From: Streptococcus parasanguinis
GTDB taxonomy: Bacteria > Bacillota > Bacilli > Lactobacillales > Streptococcaceae
Length of the DNA: 64,000 nucleotides
Direction: 5' to 3'
Assembly: GCF_019929185.1 (NCBI RefSeq)
Contig: NZ_JAHZPC010000002.1
Span: 62,001 to 126,000, forward strand
Part shown: piece by piece, positions 37,822 through 46,391 of the stretch
Position numbering within the stretch: position 1 is the stretch's first letter
Layout of the letters: every line of letters starts with the position of its first letter
Program-made: the position numbers and the translations under genes
The notes under the pieces: model-generated
Database searches by the model: none
The model's input: the letters and a program-made list of their open reading frames with translations, nothing else
What the model was told of the DNA's origin: nothing

Positions 37822-39690
37822 TTAATCAATTTCAAGTCCACCGGTGTACAAGCGGTAATAGGTTCCACGTTCTGCCATCAAGGAAGCATGGTTGCCTCGC
37901 TCGATGATGCGTCCGTGGTCCATCACCATGATGACATCGGAATTGACAATCGTCGATAGACGGTGGGCGATAACAAAGACCGTCCGACCTTCCATCAAGC
38001 GATCCATCCCTTCTTGCACCATCTTCTCTGTCCGCGAGTCAATCGAAGACGTCGCTTCGTCCAGAATCAAGACAGGCGCATTGGCAAGGGCTGCACGGGC
38101 AATGGCGATCAATTGTCGTTGACCATTTGATAGGCCAGCCCCATCATCCGTCAAGACCGTTTCATAGCCCTGATCCAAGTGCTTGACAAAGGAATCCACA
38201 TTGGCAATCCGAGCTGCTTCAAGGATTTCTTCCCGTGTTGCATCAGCACGGCCATAAGCGATGTTTTCCGCAATCGTACCAGTGAATAAGTGGGTATCTT
38301 GAAGAACGATTCCGAGGGAACGACGAAGAGAATCTTTCTCGATCAATTTAATATCGATCCCATCATAGGTGATCATTCCAGACTGAATATCATAGAAGCG
38401 GTTGATCAAGTTGGTGATGGTTGTTTTTCCTGCACCAGTCGCTCCGACAAAGGCCACTTTTTGCCCCTTATCCGCGTACAAGTTGATGCCATGAAGGATT
38501 TGTTTCTTCCCATCATAAGAGAAATCAACATCATCAAAGACCACATTTCCGACCATCTTCACAAGCTGGTAATCTCCATTTGGACGAGGGTGTTTCCAAG
38601 CCCATTTGTTGGTTTTCTGATCGGTTTCGACCATTTCTCCATCGACTAGTTCATAATTGACCAGCGTCACTTTTCCTTGGTCGACTTCTTCTTCTTCGTC
38701 CAAGAGATCAAAGACACGATCTCCACCAGCCAAGGCCATGAGGACAAAGTTCAATTGTTGAGAAACTTGGGCAATGGGACCTGTGAAGGAACGGTTCAAT
38801 TGCAGAAAGGCCATGAGACCACCAATGGTTAAACCACCGACGCCGTTTAGCGCAAAGAGGCCCCCGATCAAGGCTGTCAGAACAAAGGAAACATTTCCCA
38901 AGTTCCCAAGAATCGGCATGAGGACATTGGCATAGCGGTTGGCTTGGTAAGAGGATTCAAAGAGTTGATCATTGATCCGATCAAAATCCTCAATGCTTTC
39001 TCTTTCATGCACAAAGGCCTTAACCACTTTTTGACCAGACATCATTTCTTCAATAAAGCCGTTCTCAATCCCCAAGTTCTTTTGTTGGGCCCCGAAGTAA
39101 CGACCTGACTTGCCAGAAACATCCTTGATGATAAAGACCATGACGATGACCATGAAAAGAACAATCAAGAACAAGAGTGGACTAACCGTCAGCATAGTAA
39201 TCGTTACCCCAAGGATGGTAATCGCTGAGGATAAGAGTTGCGGAATGGATTGTTCAATCGCTTGGCGAAGGGCATCAATATCATTGGTATAGATAGACAT
39301 GATGTCCCCGTGTTGGTGGGTATCAAAGTAACGAACGGGCAGTTTTTGCATGCGAGCAAACAACTGATTTCGAAGACTTCTAAGTGAGTCTTGTGAAACA
39401 GTTGCCATAATCAAGGTAAAGCCATAGTTGGCAAGGACCCCGATCAAACAGATCAAACCAACCCGTGTCAAGAAGGACAAGAGCGGTCCAAAATCATGGC
39501 TATTGCTTGTCAGCATGGGCTCCACATAGACGTCAACCAAGGACTGAATCGAAGCTGTTACATTGACCGTCGCAAGTGACGATAGAATGATTAAGATAAA
39601 GGAAACAATCAAGGATAGCTTGTAGTTTTTCCAAAGGAAGTCGAGCAGGCGAAGGATAGAGCCTAGATTTGCTTTTTTCTTAGTTTTCAT
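37822..39690 (-). CDS. ABC exporter subunit, second half-transporter (canonical catalytic NBD)
   Basis: 622 residues starting at MKTKKKANLGS; AGGAG lies 7 nt upstream, and the longer frame overlaps the partner gene. An ABC_membrane type I domain (six helices, about 25-320) precedes an NBD (about 390-610). Walker A is VGATGAGKTT, Walker B VLILDEATSSID with the catalytic Glu, H-loop IAHRLST. The signature is LSNGQ rather than LSGGQ. Together with its partner this makes a heterodimeric multidrug-type exporter with one consensus and one degenerate ATP site. It overlaps the partner by 11 nt. Confidence 0.93.
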   Translation of the reverse strand: MKTKKKANLGSILRLLDFLWKNYKLSLIVSFILIILSSLATVNVTASIQSLVDVYVEPMLTSNSHDFGPLLSFLTRVGLICLIGVLANYGFTLIMATVSQDSLRSLRNQLFARMQKLPVRYFDTHQHGDIMSIYTNDIDALRQAIEQSIPQLLSSAITILGVTITMLTVSPLLFLIVLFMVIVMVFIIKDVSGKSGRYFGAQQKNLGIENGFIEEMMSGQKVVKAFVHERESIEDFDRINDQLFESSYQANRYANVLMPILGNLGNVSFVLTALIGGLFALNGVGGLTIGGLMAFLQLNRSFTGPIAQVSQQLNFVLMALAGGDRVFDLLDEEEEVDQGKVTLVNYELVDGEMVETDQKTNKWAWKHPRPNGDYQLVKMVGNVVFDDVDFSYDGKKQILHGINLYADKGQKVAFVGATGAGKTTITNLINRFYDIQSGMITYDGIDIKLIEKDSLRRSLGIVLQDTHLFTGTIAENIAYGRADATREEILEAARIANVDSFVKHLDQGYETVLTDDGAGLSNGQRQLIAIARAALANAPVLILDEATSSIDSRTEKMVQEGMDRLMEGRTVFVIAHRLSTIVNSDVIMVMDHGRIIERGNHASLMAERGTYYRLYTGGLEID

Positions 39691-41425
39691 CTGCTTCTCC
39701 TTTCCCTTGTGTTTGCATTTCATATACTTCTTGGTAGATGGCATTGGTCGCAAGCAATTCTTCGTGACGACCGATCGCATCGATTTGGCCATCATTCATC
39801 ACGATAATACGATCTGCATCTTGAATAGAGGAAATCCGTTGACCAATGATGATTTTGGTGGTCTCTTTCAAGCTGGTTGCTAATCCTTGACGGATCAAAC
39901 TATCCGTCTTGGTATCAACCGCAGACGTCGAATCATCCAAGATCAAGATCTTCGGATTCATGAGAAGGGCACGCGCGATACAGAGACGCTGGCGTTGACC
40001 ACCAGAGACGTTGGATCCCCCACGCTCAATCATGGTGTCATAGCCCTCTTTGAAATCTTGAATAAATTCATCGGCTTGGGCAATCTTACAAGCTGCGATG
40101 ATCTCTTCATCCGTCGCCTCTTTATTTCCCCAGCGCATATTTTCTTTAATCGTACCAGAGAAAAGAACATTGGTCTGAAGAACCATGGCCACTTGCTTAC
40201 GAAGGGAATCAAGATCGTATTCTTTGACATCGTGGCCTGCTACTGTCACCCGACCAGACTCGACATCATAGAGACGAGGAATCAACTGCACCAAGCTTGA
40301 TTTTCCTGATCCTGTTCCTCCCAAGATACCAATCACTTCCCCTGAACGAATAGAAAGATTAATCCCTTGTAAGACATGGGTCTTGTCGCCATTTTCATCG
40401 GTATAAGCAAAGGTCACATCCTCAAAGTTGATGGAGCCATCAGCAACTTCTTTGATCCCATTTTCTGGAGAGTCAATCGTCGTTTTGGTCGTCAAGACTT
40501 CATTGATCCGCTCGACAGAGGCCATGGAAATCGACAACATGACAAAGATCATCATAAACATCATGAGCGACATGAGAATGGTCATGGTGTAGCTAAACAT
40601 AGAAGTCAGATTCCCAGTGGAGAGTTGGCCACCAACGATCAGATGAGCCCCAATCCAAGAGATCAAAAGGAAAGAAGCATACATGGAAAGCATCATAGCT
40701 GGGCTACTCAAGACAACGATACGAATAGCCTTCATAAACATGTTATAAATCCGGCGTGAAGCTTTTTTGAATTTAACGGTTTCATCTGCTTCCTTAACGT
40801 AGGACTTCACCACTCGCATATTGGTGATGTTTTCCTGAATGCTGTTGTTGAGATTGTCATAAGCTTCAAATACTTCTGTAAAGAGCGGATACACAATCTT
40901 CATAATGATGCTTAAGACCGCTGCCAAAAAGATGGTCACATAGACAAAGATCATGGCCATTTCCGGATTGATCAAGAAACAAGCCACAATGGCAAAGATC
41001 AAATTGAGCGGTGCCCGCACACAGATCCGGATCACCATTTGATAAGCATTTTGCACATTGGTCACATCCGTCATCATCCGAGTAACCAGACCACCAGATG
41101 AGAACTGATCAATATTCTCAAATGAGAAGGTTTGAACCTTTTTGAAAATAGCCCGACGAAGGTTTTTGGCAAAACCAGCCGATGCATAGGCGCCATAACG
41201 GGCAGACTGCATCCCACAAAAGAGGGAGAGAAAGGCACAGACCAGCATGAGCCCACCGTAAAACAAAATATTGTTCATGTTTCTTTGTTGAACACCCTGG
41301 TCCAAAAGACTCGCCATGACAAAGGGAATCGAAATCTCAAACATGACTTCAAAGACCATGAACAAGGAAGCCAAAATCGAGGGCTTCTTAAATTCTTTGA
41401 TCTCGGAAATTAAGGATCGAATCAT
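39680..41425 (-). CDS. ABC exporter subunit, first half-transporter (degenerate NBD)
   Basis: 581 residues from the ATG at 41425 (GGAGG 5 nt upstream). Type I ABC membrane domain about 15-305 and NBD about 335-570 with Walker A GGTGSGKSS and signature NVSGGQRQ. Walker B is LILDDSTSAVD, with Asp replacing the catalytic Glu, and the switch His is Gln (IIIGQRISS). These are the changes expected for the degenerate site of heterodimers such as LmrCD, BmrCD or TM287/288. The same layout occurs in the S. mutans RcrPQ pair. The substrate is unknown. A palindrome overlaps its promoter. Confidence 0.93.
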   Translation of the reverse strand: MIRSLISEIKEFKKPSILASLFMVFEVMFEISIPFVMASLLDQGVQQRNMNNILFYGGLMLVCAFLSLFCGMQSARYGAYASAGFAKNLRRAIFKKVQTFSFENIDQFSSGGLVTRMMTDVTNVQNAYQMVIRICVRAPLNLIFAIVACFLINPEMAMIFVYVTIFLAAVLSIIMKIVYPLFTEVFEAYDNLNNSIQENITNMRVVKSYVKEADETVKFKKASRRIYNMFMKAIRIVVLSSPAMMLSMYASFLLISWIGAHLIVGGQLSTGNLTSMFSYTMTILMSLMMFMMIFVMLSISMASVERINEVLTTKTTIDSPENGIKEVADGSINFEDVTFAYTDENGDKTHVLQGINLSIRSGEVIGILGGTGSGKSSLVQLIPRLYDVESGRVTVAGHDVKEYDLDSLRKQVAMVLQTNVLFSGTIKENMRWGNKEATDEEIIAACKIAQADEFIQDFKEGYDTMIERGGSNVSGGQRQRLCIARALLMNPKILILDDSTSAVDTKTDSLIRQGLATSLKETTKIIIGQRISSIQDADRIIVMNDGQIDAIGRHEELLATNAIYQEVYEMQTQGKGEADEN

Positions 41426-41555
41426 TATTACCTCCAATGTTATTCATACTTTTTCCTGCGGTAGAAGCAAATCTTATTTCCACCGAAAATAGGTCAAAAC
41501 ACACAAAATTCCCTGAGGGAAAGACCCTAGGGATTACGCATTTTTTATAGTCTTC

Positions 41556-41584
41556 ATTGTAACCTAAATTACAAAAAAATGCAA
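41556..41584 (-). promoter_or_regulatory. Promoter of the ABC exporter operon with overlapping palindrome
   Basis: Minus strand TTGCAT (41579-41584), 17-nt spacer, TACAAT (41556-41561). The inverted repeat TTGTAA-N6-TTACAA (41557-41574) covers the -10 and part of the spacer, the place of a repressor site of the MarR type. No regulator gene is adjacent. The rest of the 41426-41820 gap holds a leader with a small TTCCCTGAGGGAA palindrome and family 2 copy 2. Confidence 0.65.
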
Positions 41585-41627
41585 GATTTTTAGACAGCAT
41601 CCGTTTTTCTGTTGATCCAGTACAAAA

Positions 41628-41805
41628 GAGGCTGGGACAAAATTCCTAGCCTCTCAATTATTTTTGTATTATCGAGCAAGACGCAGTGGCTGAGTGGGGC
41701 TCTACTACGCTGATTTTATCAGTTTTTACAGCCCTACTAAACTGTGCGGAGGTGGGACGACGAAATCGAATTCTAACGAATTACCGATTTCTGTCCCACT
41801 CTCTC
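41628..41805 (+). repeat. Family 2 repeat, copy 2
   Basis: About 178 bp, starting GAGGCTGGGACAAAATTCC and ending CTGTCCCACTCTCTC, 15 nt before the stop codon of the GDPD gene. It matches copies 1 and 3 except for scattered changes. Confidence 0.9.
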
Positions 41806-41820
41806 TATGCGTATCCTGTC

Positions 41821-43584
41821 TTATTCTTCCTTAGACGTAGCGACTAGATTCAAGAAGCGATCAAAGTAGGACTTGTTTTGTTTCAAATCCTTTTTCAGTC
41901 TTTGCGCCTCTGTCAATTCATCCGTAATCAAGCCATCAATGGGTTGTTGCAAATACTTGGTCAACTTTTGCTTGTCATTGATGGTCCAGACATAGAGCTC
42001 TTTTTTCATCTCATGGGCCTGGGTTACCAAATTCTTTTGATAAGAAAAGTCTTCAATGGCAAAGAAGTCGACCGAATCGTTTTCAAAGCGACCGAATTGA
42101 ATCGGAATGACATAGCCGGTCTTGATCTCAGGGGCTTTCTTCTCGACCTTTTCAATAACTGACAGATCCAAAGACATGGCTGGATAGTCCTTTTCAATTC
42201 CTAATTCCCGCATCTTCTGCACGAAGAGATCCACATAGTTGGCAGGTTCTCCACCATGAGGCTTGAGCTCGACCAAGAGCTTCATCTTCAATTCTTTGGC
42301 CCGTTTGACATATTCCTCAAACGAAGGGATATGACTCGTGTGGCCATTCTGTTGAATCTTGAGGCCTTGCACCTCAGCTAGGGTCATGTCTTTCACATCC
42401 TTATCCACCCCAGCAAGACGCTTGAGATTGTAGTCATGCATGACGACAAATTGATGGTCCTTAGTGAGAAGGATGTCCATCTCCGCATAAGCTGCCTTTC
42501 CCTTGGCAGCTGCTTCTAAAGCTTCCAGGGAATTTTCTACCCCTTTAGAAACATCCCCTCGATGGGCGATGAGCTTGATCTGGTCATTCACCTTTAGGGT
42601 TGCCAGTTCAAAGGCTGAGATCCCCGATTGGACCATGAGAAAGACCACTGTCAGGGCAAAGAGTCCCTTCATCTTTCGACTGCTTTTGGAGCGCATGACC
42701 GATCGGCTCGGTACCTCCCATGCAGAATCCAAGATAATGCCGAGCGACCCCACCTTTGTCAAGACTGTAAAAATAAATAGGAAGGTCCGAATCAAGACCA
42801 AAAAGATGGTCTCCACCCAGAAATACTGGCCTTCTTTATCGATCACGGTCAAGGTAAAGACCAAACCCACGATCAATAAAATCCCTAGAAAGGTTAAGAG
42901 AAACTCAAAGGACAGAATTCTCCATAAGAGACGAAAACCTCCTCTTTTGGTCATAGTCCAGCTTTTTTTCAAGGCACGACCAAATGGTAACTCCTCTACC
43001 ACGAGGTTGGGAACCGTATAGATGAGGCGAAGATTAAGATAGATAAAGGTCAGCTGCACCACAAAGAGCCCGATGGAGCCCATCGTGGTCTTTTCAAACT
43101 CCCCTGTGATAAAGTTTGGAATATAAAGCCCATCCGTCAATGTCGATCCTATCAAGACACCTGCAACAGGCAAGGTCAAAAGGAGATAGAGCAGAAAATA
43201 AAGCAGATTCCTTCCCGCTAGGTCCTTCAAGCGACCAAATGATTGCCGCAAGACCTTTTTAAAGGACAAGTGTCGGTCTGTTCGCGATAGGTAAATGACC
43301 GAAATCAGGGTCCGCATCTCCAGCATAAACAAGAAAGCAAAGACCATGATAAAGACCAAAAGAGCCAGCAAGCTCAAGGGATGGCTCATAACAGAGACAA
43401 GGTTGTTCTTATCGATATTAGCCTGACCCGCAAGCAAGACTGCCAGATGAAAGAGCCAAGTCAAGGCCGCAGCCCCAATACCAACCACAAATTGTAGCAA
43501 AATCCCAATCGCGATAAAGGACCATTTATTGCGCCATATCAAGTAAAAGGCCCCCTTTAGGTCCTGCCAGTAAGTCCGTCTCAT
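41821..43584 (-). CDS. Membrane-anchored glycerophosphodiester phosphodiesterase
   Basis: 587 residues from the ATG at 43584 (MRRTYWQDLKGAFYLIWRNKW). Longer starts are excluded because the promoter TTGACA-N17-TATTCT (43615-43643) puts transcription start near 43608. The N-terminal half (about 1-320) is a multi-helix membrane domain; the C-terminal GDPD domain starts at LIAHRGDVSKGVENSLEA, with AEMDILLTKD and VMHDYNLKRL supplying the catalytic His, Glu and Asp residues. It hydrolyses glycerophosphodiesters to glycerol-3-phosphate, possibly from lipids or teichoic-acid precursors outside the cell. A single-gene unit with a family 2 repeat on each side. Confidence 0.92.
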   Translation of the reverse strand: MRRTYWQDLKGAFYLIWRNKWSFIAIGILLQFVVGIGAAALTWLFHLAVLLAGQANIDKNNLVSVMSHPLSLLALLVFIMVFAFLFMLEMRTLISVIYLSRTDRHLSFKKVLRQSFGRLKDLAGRNLLYFLLYLLLTLPVAGVLIGSTLTDGLYIPNFITGEFEKTTMGSIGLFVVQLTFIYLNLRLIYTVPNLVVEELPFGRALKKSWTMTKRGGFRLLWRILSFEFLLTFLGILLIVGLVFTLTVIDKEGQYFWVETIFLVLIRTFLFIFTVLTKVGSLGIILDSAWEVPSRSVMRSKSSRKMKGLFALTVVFLMVQSGISAFELATLKVNDQIKLIAHRGDVSKGVENSLEALEAAAKGKAAYAEMDILLTKDHQFVVMHDYNLKRLAGVDKDVKDMTLAEVQGLKIQQNGHTSHIPSFEEYVKRAKELKMKLLVELKPHGGEPANYVDLFVQKMRELGIEKDYPAMSLDLSVIEKVEKKAPEIKTGYVIPIQFGRFENDSVDFFAIEDFSYQKNLVTQAHEMKKELYVWTINDKQKLTKYLQQPIDGLITDELTEAQRLKKDLKQNKSYFDRFLNLVATSKEE

Positions 43585-43614
43585 CACATTCACTTTCCTT
43601 TCTTTCATTCCCCT

Positions 43615-43643
43615 AGAATAGCGGAAAAGCCTCTCCCTGTCAA
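43615..43643 (-). promoter_or_regulatory. GDPD gene promoter
   Basis: Minus strand TTGACA (43638-43643), 17-nt spacer, TATTCT (43615-43620). It fixes the start codon at 43584 rather than 43608 or 43710. Confidence 0.8.
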
Positions 43644-43659
43644 TGATTCTACAAGAAAA

Positions 43660-43835
43660 AGGCTGGGACAAAAGTCCTGGCCTCTCAATTGTCTTTAGAT
43701 TGTCGAGCAAGACGCAGTGGTTGAGTGGGCTCTACTACGCTGATTTCATCAGCTTTTACAGCCCTACTCAACTGTGCGGAGGTGGGACGACGAAATCGAA
43801 TTCTAACGAATTACCAATTTCTGTCCCACTCTCTT
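43660..43835 (+). repeat. Family 2 repeat, copy 3
   Basis: About 176 bp, starting AGGCTGGGACAAAAGTCC and ending CTGTCCCACTCTC, 6 nt before the stop codon of the FtsX-like permease gene. Confidence 0.9.
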
Positions 43836-43841
43836 TTCTAT

Positions 43842-44987
43842 TTATTCTGCTAAGAGCACTTCTTTAATCGTTTGTTTTTGGAGTTTTCTGTTGGATAGAT
43901 AAAAGAGGCTTTCGTAAACCACAGTAAAACCAAGCAAGGTCCAAAAGCACACATTCCCATCAAAGTGATGCTCAATCTTTTCAGGAACCGTATCTTTGAT
44001 CACACCGATCAAAATTTCCATGATGCCATATTGGTAAACCGTCCCAAGAACAAATCCTAGATAAGCCCAAAAACGATAGGGAGCGAGAATATGACTTTGG
44101 CATTCACGATCAGTGTAGCCAAAAGCCTTCATGAGGGCCAAGGTTTCGCGACTTTCTGAGACGACAATCCCCAATGACAAAAAGAGTATCGAGAAAGAAA
44201 GGATCAAGCCAATCATGATCATCATGGTTTGGATGATGTCATCTGTGTAATCCCTGAGGCCAAAGGACAATTGAACCATGGCCGCAAAACACATGGAGCC
44301 AAAGACTACAAAAAACAAGATAGATTTTCTTCCCCAAATCAGTGACGAAGCTAGCTCTTTTAAGAAGTCTTTCTCTTTCTTAGGAGCCCTCTTTCTCCTT
44401 TGGACCTTGATTGGTGTTGGAGATTTTTTCAATAAGCGAAGCGCTGGCGTTTGTAGTTGTCTTCTAGCATAACCAATCGCGAGAAGCATAAAAAATGCCG
44501 TTGGAAGGATCACCAAAGCAAGCAAGAGCTGCCAGTGAAAGTGAATGGTGATTTCTGGCAGGATCCCCTTCTCATTACGAAAGTCGTAAAAATGTCCCAT
44601 CATGAGAAATGAAGCAAAATAGCCAAGAAGCGCTCCAGCTCCAAAACTAAGTCCAAAGGCCCAAAATCGTTTAGCCAACTGGCCATTGCTGTATCCCAAA
44701 GCCTTTAATATCCCTAATTGTTCCTTGTGGTCATCGACAAATTGTTTGATATAAAAACACATGAGAAGGATCGACGTCAAGGACAAGACGACCCCACTGA
44801 CCATGGCCACCATCCAGGAAAGCGATACCTGGGCATCATAGTAGGTCTGAATCATGGGATTGGTTTTAGAAATCTCCAACTGCTCGATATCCAGGTAAAA
44901 ATTCAAGAAGAGATTGGCCACAAAGACCGCACAGGCCCCAATGATACTGACGACAACTAATTTTCGAATATCTTTTACTGAAAACAT
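43842..44987 (-). CDS. FtsX-like ABC transporter permease
   Basis: 381 residues with about eight hydrophobic helices in two blocks (about 10-170 and 220-375). The segment DDHKEQLGILKALGYSNGQLAKRFW, repeated in weaker form as SESRETLALMKAFGYTDRECQSHIL, is the coupling motif of FtsX/MacB-type permeases. The extracellular loops are small, so it is a compact member. It starts 3 nt after its ATPase gene; the operon is TetR-ATPase-permease. Likely an efflux or lipid-related exporter controlled by the TetR protein. Confidence 0.9.
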   Translation of the reverse strand: MFSVKDIRKLVVVSIIGACAVFVANLFLNFYLDIEQLEISKTNPMIQTYYDAQVSLSWMVAMVSGVVLSLTSILLMCFYIKQFVDDHKEQLGILKALGYSNGQLAKRFWAFGLSFGAGALLGYFASFLMMGHFYDFRNEKGILPEITIHFHWQLLLALVILPTAFFMLLAIGYARRQLQTPALRLLKKSPTPIKVQRRKRAPKKEKDFLKELASSLIWGRKSILFFVVFGSMCFAAMVQLSFGLRDYTDDIIQTMMIMIGLILSFSILFLSLGIVVSESRETLALMKAFGYTDRECQSHILAPYRFWAYLGFVLGTVYQYGIMEILIGVIKDTVPEKIEHHFDGNVCFWTLLGFTVVYESLFYLSNRKLQKQTIKEVLLAE

Positions 44988-44990
44988 GGC

Positions 44991-45671
44991 TTACCATCCA
45001 ATCTCATAAGCAGTCTGAGGTTGATCATTGGTCACAACTTGGGTAATCTTGCCACTATTGACACGAATGATGGTTCTGGCCATATCCGCAATATTTTGGT
45101 TGTGCGTCACCATGATGAGGGTAAAGCCCAGCTTTTCCTTCAGTTCCCAGATATAGTCGAGAATCTTGCGCCCTGTTTCTTCATCGAGGGCACCCGTCGG
45201 CTCATCCAAGAAGAGAATCTCTGGCTTTTTGGCCAAGGCCCGAGCAATGGAGACTCTCTGCTGTTCCCCACCCGACAATTCACTCGGATACTTGTCCAGC
45301 TTATCGCCAAGCCCCAAATCCTCGATGATCTGCAAAAAATCATGATTGTTTGCCAGGTCAGCACCCATTTTTACATTTTGTCTGACCGTTAGATTAGGCA
45401 ATAGATAATACTGCTGGAAAATAAAGGCAATCTTCTCCCGTCTAAAGGCCGTCAATTGAGCATCCGTGAGTTGCGATAAATCTTGTCCTTGAATGAGGAT
45501 ATGCCCCTCGTCTACCTTTTCTAATCCTGACAGCACATTTAAGAGAGTTGATTTCCCTGATCCAGAAGGACCGAGGATAACCACATCATCCTGGTCTTGA
45601 ATCTGCAAGTCAATCCCCTTTAAAACCTTGGTTTGGCCGTAGCTTTTGTGCACATTTTTTAGTTGAATCAT
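44991..45671 (-). CDS. ABC transporter ATP-binding protein (MacB/LolD type)
   Basis: 226 residues from the ATG at 45671, which overlaps the tetR stop codon (ATGA). Walker [17 protein letters not shown]-loop [12 protein letters not shown], signature [16 protein letters not shown], Walker [14 protein letters not shown] and H-loop MVTHNQ are complete. The LDEPTGALD form is typical of ATPases that pair with FtsX-like permeases, such as the one 3 nt downstream. Confidence 0.95.
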   Translation of the reverse strand: MIQLKNVHKSYGQTKVLKGIDLQIQDQDDVVILGPSGSGKSTLLNVLSGLEKVDEGHILIQGQDLSQLTDAQLTAFRREKIAFIFQQYYLLPNLTVRQNVKMGADLANNHDFLQIIEDLGLGDKLDKYPSELSGGEQQRVSIARALAKKPEILFLDEPTGALDEETGRKILDYIWELKEKLGFTLIMVTHNQNIADMARTIIRVNSGKITQVVTNDQPQTAYEIGW

Positions 45672-46243
45672 TTCTTTCCTACCATTTCTTTGATGAGAGA
45701 TTGACAAACCTCTGTCAGTAATCCAATCACTTCTTCCATGCCGAACTGATAAATGCCAGAAGCAACCATTGAAGCCATCCCGTGCGAGTAGATAAATAGA
45801 TGCTGGTACAAGCGACTAGCCTCCTCTACAGTCAAAGGATAGTCTGCGACAATCGAATCCAGAATCAATTGGTAACTATGATCCTTCATGGGAAGAAAAT
45901 CTTGAAAGCGACGAATCGGCTCTTTGCTAGGATTTTGGAAAAGCAATTGAAAGAGTTGGGGTTCTTTTGAGGCGAAGAGGATATAAGCAACCCCGACAGA
46001 TCGGAAAGGCTTTTCATCTTCTAAGGCCTTGCGAATATACTCCACCACTACCATTTCCGCAGCTACAACAACCTCTGCTTGTAACTCAGACATATTGGCA
46101 AATTGCCCAAAAATGACCCTTGGTGTGGCTCCCAGTTGATCCGCTAATGCTCGAGCCGTCAAACTAGCCAGGCCCTCTTCTCTCACCAATTGTAAAGCTG
46201 TCCCAATGATAGCCTCTTTACTAAATTTAACCTTGGGTGGCAT
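45668..46243 (-). CDS. TetR-family transcriptional regulator
   Basis: 191 residues from the ATG at 46243 (AGGAG 4 nt upstream). The N-terminal helix-turn-helix reads ALQLVREEGLASLTARALADQLGATPRVIFGQF; the C-terminal ligand domain is helical. Two tandem palindromes lie just upstream of its own start, so it very probably represses its operon until a ligand binds. It is translationally coupled to the ABC ATPase gene. Confidence 0.93.
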   Translation of the reverse strand: MPPKVKFSKEAIIGTALQLVREEGLASLTARALADQLGATPRVIFGQFANMSELQAEVVVAAEMVVVEYIRKALEDEKPFRSVGVAYILFASKEPQLFQLLFQNPSKEPIRRFQDFLPMKDHSYQLILDSIVADYPLTVEEASRLYQHLFIYSHGMASMVASGIYQFGMEEVIGLLTEVCQSLIKEMVGKK

Positions 46244-46257
46244 AAGACTCCTTTCGC

Positions 46258-46285
46258 GCAACATTTGTTGCGCAACACTTGTTGC
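46258..46285 (-). promoter_or_regulatory. Double TetR operator
   Basis: Two contiguous 14-bp palindromes, GCAACATTTGTTGC (46258-46271) and GCAACACTTGTTGC (46272-46285), differ at one central base. They lie between the -10 box and the tetR ribosome site, spanning the expected transcription start. Confidence 0.85.
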
Positions 46286-46289
46286 ATAA

Positions 46290-46319
46290 AGAATACCATA
46301 AAAAAGAAAGACTTGTCAA
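46290..46319 (-). promoter_or_regulatory. tetR operon promoter
   Basis: Minus strand TTGACA (46314-46319), 18-nt spacer, TATTCT (46290-46295) with TGG extension, immediately upstream of the double operator. Confidence 0.8.
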
Positions 46320-46340
46320 GAAAAATTCGTAAAGTATAAA

Positions 46341-46379
46341 ACAAAAGACCAGCCCACTGATACAAGTGAAGTCTGGTCT
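46341..46379 (-). terminator. Terminator of the aldo/keto reductase gene
   Basis: Minus-strand AGACCAG/CTGGTCT stem with a long loop, followed by TTTGTTTT, shortly after the stop codon. Confidence 0.7.
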
Positions 46380-46391
46380 ACTAACAAGATT

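Noticed and set aside
41388-41600. Minus-strand open frame upstream of the ABC exporter, considered as a MarR regulator
   Set aside because: No helix-turn-helix, and it overlaps the promoter and leader of the exporter operon.
43585-43710. Longer N-terminus for the GDPD protein
   Set aside because: The added codons lie across its TTGACA/TATTCT promoter and into repeat copy 3.
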